Below, one piece after another: positions 5,771 through 6,558 of a stretch of DNA of 6,558 bases. The DNA comes from CAYUNA01 sp047629355. GTDB taxonomy: Bacteria; Bacteroidota; Bacteroidia; Chitinophagales; Saprospiraceae. The stretch spans positions 1-6,558 of the forward strand of contig JBLHWU010000301.1 in assembly GCA_047629355.1 (NCBI GenBank), written 5' to 3'. Made by a program: the position numbers and the translations under genes. The notes beneath the pieces are model-generated. The model had not been told where the DNA came from, searched no databases, and saw nothing but the letters and a program-made list of their open reading frames with translations. Positions within the stretch are counted from its first letter, which is position 1. Each line of letters begins with the position of its first letter.

Positions 5771-5817
5771 CAACGGAAAAAGCATCGACAAATGCTCCCG
5801 TAAATTGTCTACCGTTG
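5771..5817 (+). ncRNA. compact RNA pseudoknot heading the array
   Basis: An outer 6-bp helix (CAACGG 5771-5776 with CCGTTG 5812-5817) encloses a 5-bp hairpin (AGCAT 5781-5785 with ATGCT 5792-5796). The loop of that hairpin contains GACAA (5787-5791), exactly complementary to TTGTC at 5805-5809, so an H-type pseudoknot can form inside the outer helix. The linkers are A-rich (AAAA at 5777-5780 and CCCGTAAA at 5797-5804), as often seen with tertiary contacts in pseudoknots. I do not recognise it as a known riboswitch or ribozyme class. Three nested perfect helices in 47 bases are unlikely by chance but not conclusive without related sequences. Confidence 0.5.
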
Positions 5818-5824
5818 AGCAAAA

Positions 5825-5891
5825 TGTCTGAAGTTTCAGCGGGAAATCTTCCAAAAGAGGAAGTAGTATCGGTTCGAATCTGGTTCGTACA
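5825..5891 (+). ncRNA. tRNA-like unit A, cloverleaf without a decoding loop
   Basis: The 67-base unit folds as a complete cloverleaf. The acceptor stem TGTCTGA (5825-5831) pairs with TCGTACA (5885-5891) at 6 of 7 positions. The D arm is TTTC/GAAA (5834-5837, 5843-5846) with a shortened 5-nt loop. The anticodon stem CTTCC/GGAAG (5848-5852, 5859-5863) is perfect. The T arm ATCGG/CTGGT (5868-5872, 5880-5884) closes the canonical loop TTCGAAT, using two G-U wobbles. The anticodon loop AAAAGA has 6 bases and no U33, so it could not decode in the normal way. No CCA follows. The sequence around the D arm and anticodon stem resembles ordinary bacterial tRNAs, but no amino acid identity can be given. 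Confidence 0.6.
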
Positions 5892-5932
5892 TCGGAATTA
5901 TAGCAGGCAGTTGCAAAACCAGATGAGGGGCT

Positions 5933-6032
5933 CTGTATGGCTTCGTAGTGTCGTCCTTTTGGGTAGCGACATGTTGTTTGGCTGCTCTATCCTACTATAA
6001 TATAAGAGTCAGTGGTTCGAATCCCTATACAG
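5933..6032 (+). ncRNA. tRNA-like unit B, enlarged cloverleaf
   Basis: CTGTATGG (5933-5940) pairs with the inverted CCTATACAG segment (6025-6032, one G-U), closing a 100-base domain. Within it are a 6-bp hairpin (GTGTCG 5948-5953 with CGACAT 5967-5972, 13-nt loop), a 7-bp hairpin with one bulge (CTGCTCT 5982-5988 with AGAG-T-CAG 6005-6012, 16-nt loop) and a short GG/CC stem holding the canonical T-loop TTCGAAT (6016-6022). The order acceptor, arm, arm, T arm matches a tRNA, but the D-like and anticodon-like loops are far too large. Its T stem competes with the last acceptor pair. It could be a true structured RNA or a chance fold over a tRNA remnant; only the T-loop and the 8-bp closure are strong. 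Confidence 0.45.
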
Positions 6033-6036
6033 CTGC

Positions 6037-6105
6037 TGGCTGTGTAGTTCAGTTTGGTTAGAGCATTAGACTACATGTTTTGCAGGTTCGAGTCCTGCTC
6101 CTCCG
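6037..6105 (+). ncRNA. tRNA-like unit C, no acceptor stem
   Basis: The D arm GTTC/GAGC (6047-6050, 6061-6064) closes a normal 10-nt loop with GG. The T arm GCAGG/CCTGC (6082-6086, 6094-6098) closes TTCGAGT and is perfect, so the segment is clearly derived from a tRNA. The anticodon region has only a 4-bp stem AGAC/GTTT (6068-6071, 6077-6080) with a 5-nt loop TACAT, and the variable region is gone. The bases that should form the acceptor stem (about 6037-6043 and 6099-6105) pair at no more than 4 of 7 positions. It would not be charged or decode normally. The original amino acid cannot be assigned. Confidence 0.6.
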
Positions 6106-6108
6106 TTC

Positions 6109-6152
6109 GCGGGGATGACAAAATTGGTAAACGCGATAGATTTAGGTTCTAT
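6109..6152 (+). ncRNA. 5' half of a tRNA-Leu(UAG)-like unit D
   Basis: GCGGGGATG at 6109-6117, the D-loop segment AATTGGTAAACGCG and a perfect 5-bp anticodon stem ATAGA/TCTAT (6136-6140, 6148-6152) around TTTAGGT closely follow bacterial tRNA-Leu, with the anticodon UAG at 6143-6145. The D stem itself is broken (ACA opposite CGC). Past 6152 the long variable arm, T arm and 3' acceptor strand of tRNA-Leu are absent. Instead there is a CATTTC/GAGATG hairpin (6157-6172). An alternative pairing TCGCG (6107-6111) with CGCGA (6132-6136) is possible. This may be a half-tRNA pseudogene or a tRNA-half-shaped RNA ending the array. Confidence 0.6.
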
Positions 6153-6221
6153 TAAACATTTCATAGGAGATGACCGACTTCTTATCAATTGGTCCACATT
6201 GAAATCTGGTTTAAATAATCA

Positions 6222-6241
6222 GTGGTTGATTTTTTAATCAC
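6222..6241 (+). terminator. weak hairpin after the tRNA-like array
   Basis: GTGGTT (6222-6227) pairs with AATCAC (6236-6241) with one G-U, around an 8-nt T-rich loop. The T-run is in the loop rather than after the stem, so it is a poor intrinsic terminator by itself. Confidence 0.25.
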
Positions 6242-6267
6242 CTGAAATTTTGCAATAATCTTATAAG

Positions 6268-6304
6268 AAAAAGGATACCGCTTGGTGCAAGTAATCGCTT
6301 TTTT
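6268..6304 (+). terminator. candidate intrinsic terminator of the array transcript
   Basis: AAAAAG (6268-6273) can pair with CTTTTT (6298-6303), and an inner CTTG/CAAG hairpin (6281-6284, 6288-6291) lies between, joined by imperfect internal loops. The last strand is a six-T run at 6299-6304. The structure is only moderately stable, but its position after the array, with nothing coding between, makes it the best candidate for a 3' end at about 6304. That would give a transcript of roughly 530 bases. Confidence 0.35.
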
Positions 6305-6558
6305 ATTCTGTGTTTTTTAGGTTGAAATGGGTAGTGTTTTTTTGAAATATTACTTGTTTTAAAATAAAAAATACGCGTGTTGAAAGCTGATTATCTTAAA
6401 CTTTACTTAATTTTTCTTCCGATGTTGGAGAAGGTCATTTGGATTGGTTTTTTTTTCAAAAAACTGATTCTCAAATATTTATAATAGACTTGTTACCCTT
6501 TAAAAATGCTTGTCTGAAATTTAGATTTTTTTGCTAGTTTTCTTTGAAAACTCAACAG
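6305..6558. other. AT-rich stretch without a recognisable gene
   Basis: No reading frame of convincing length or composition starts or ends here on either strand, and no RNA gene is apparent. Homopolymer T runs are frequent. The only clear structure is a perfect 7-bp inverted repeat at 6536-6552 (AGTTTTC, TTT, GAAAACT). It could be the terminator of a gene approaching from the right, on the minus strand, or the upstream region of a gene beyond the window. Confidence 0.5.

Larger units (their letters stand above)
5825..6180 (+). ncRNA. array of degenerate tRNA-like units (A to D)
   Basis: At least four tRNA-related segments follow each other on the plus strand. Three carry a recognisable T-loop (TTCGAAT at 5873-5879, TTCGAAT at 6016-6022, TTCGAGT at 6087-6093). 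The fourth matches the 5' half of a tRNA-Leu. None is a normal decoding tRNA. No CCA end is encoded, anticodon loops have the wrong size, or acceptor stems are lost. Several helices are nevertheless kept with wobble or novel pairs. The spacing, shared strand and single upstream promoter-like site suggest one transcript. It may be a tRNA-like array with a role outside translation, or the remains of a tRNA cluster such as those brought in by phages. The stretch also holds 5892-5932, a weak tRNA 5'-half resemblance: a 3-bp D-like hairpin at 5903-5914 and CAGA/TCTG at 5920-5935. Confidence 0.6.

Noticed and set aside
5927..5953. Resemblance to the 5' end of tmRNA (GGGGCT, then GG and TTCG at matching spacing).
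   Set aside because: No partner AGCTCC acceptor strand, no tag-peptide frame and no room for tmRNA's usual length of about 350 bases; CTGTAT here pairs with ATACAG instead.
5815..6000. A 61-codon plus-strand open frame (starting MSKMSEVSAGNLPKEE).
   Set aside because: It runs straight through tRNA-like units A and B, has no family character, and its open frame is short enough for chance. The RNA interpretation explains the sequence better.

Overview
The window looks like chromosomal DNA of an AT-rich member of the Bacteroidota. The clues are the lack of Shine-Dalgarno sequences before the start codons, AT-rich spacers, several matches to the Bacteroidota promoter core TAnnTTTG with an upstream TTG, and the protein types: a small SUI1/YciH factor and the carboxynorspermidine/carboxyspermidine route to polyamines. 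The exact family cannot be read from the sequence alone.

Layout. Positions 1-249 hold a palindromic, MITE-like element (29-217) flanked by TAA on both sides, just beyond the 3' end of truA. On the minus strand lie truA (250-1014) and a small membrane-protein ORF (1075-1311), with two copies of a short palindrome around the ORF's 3' end. A large 95-bp palindrome (1394-1488) stands directly before the plus-strand SUI1/YciH gene (1504-1857). A near-perfect hairpin (1872-1904) separates that gene from the convergent prmC (1916-2761). Upstream of prmC is a short, apparently frameshifted ORF (2762-2940). Next come two minus-strand polyamine genes, transcribed in the order carboxynorspermidine synthase (4284-5489) then nspC (3041-4171). 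A second copy of the 1394-1488 palindrome family lies between them. A good promoter (5594-5624) and a leader with three stem-loops precede the pair.

The most unusual part is 5728-6304. No protein gene is credible there. Instead there is a promoter-like element, a compact pseudoknot-forming RNA (5771-5817), and then a same-strand series of degenerate tRNA-like units. Unit A (5825-5891) folds as a near-complete cloverleaf but has a 6-nt anticodon loop without U33. Unit B (5933-6032) is an enlarged cloverleaf with a TTCGAAT loop. Unit C (6037-6105) has good D and T arms but no acceptor stem. Unit D (6109-6152) is the 5' half of a tRNA-Leu(UAG). The arms keep pairing while the decoding features are lost, so this may be a non-translational tRNA-like RNA array. 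A decaying tRNA cluster is the main alternative. The last 250 bases are AT-rich with no gene that I can support.

The protein genes are housekeeping: tRNA modification (TruA), translation initiation (SUI1/YciH), release-factor methylation (PrmC) and polyamine synthesis. The two polyamine enzymes catalyse consecutive steps and are probably co-transcribed. The others seem to be neighbours rather than a single pathway.
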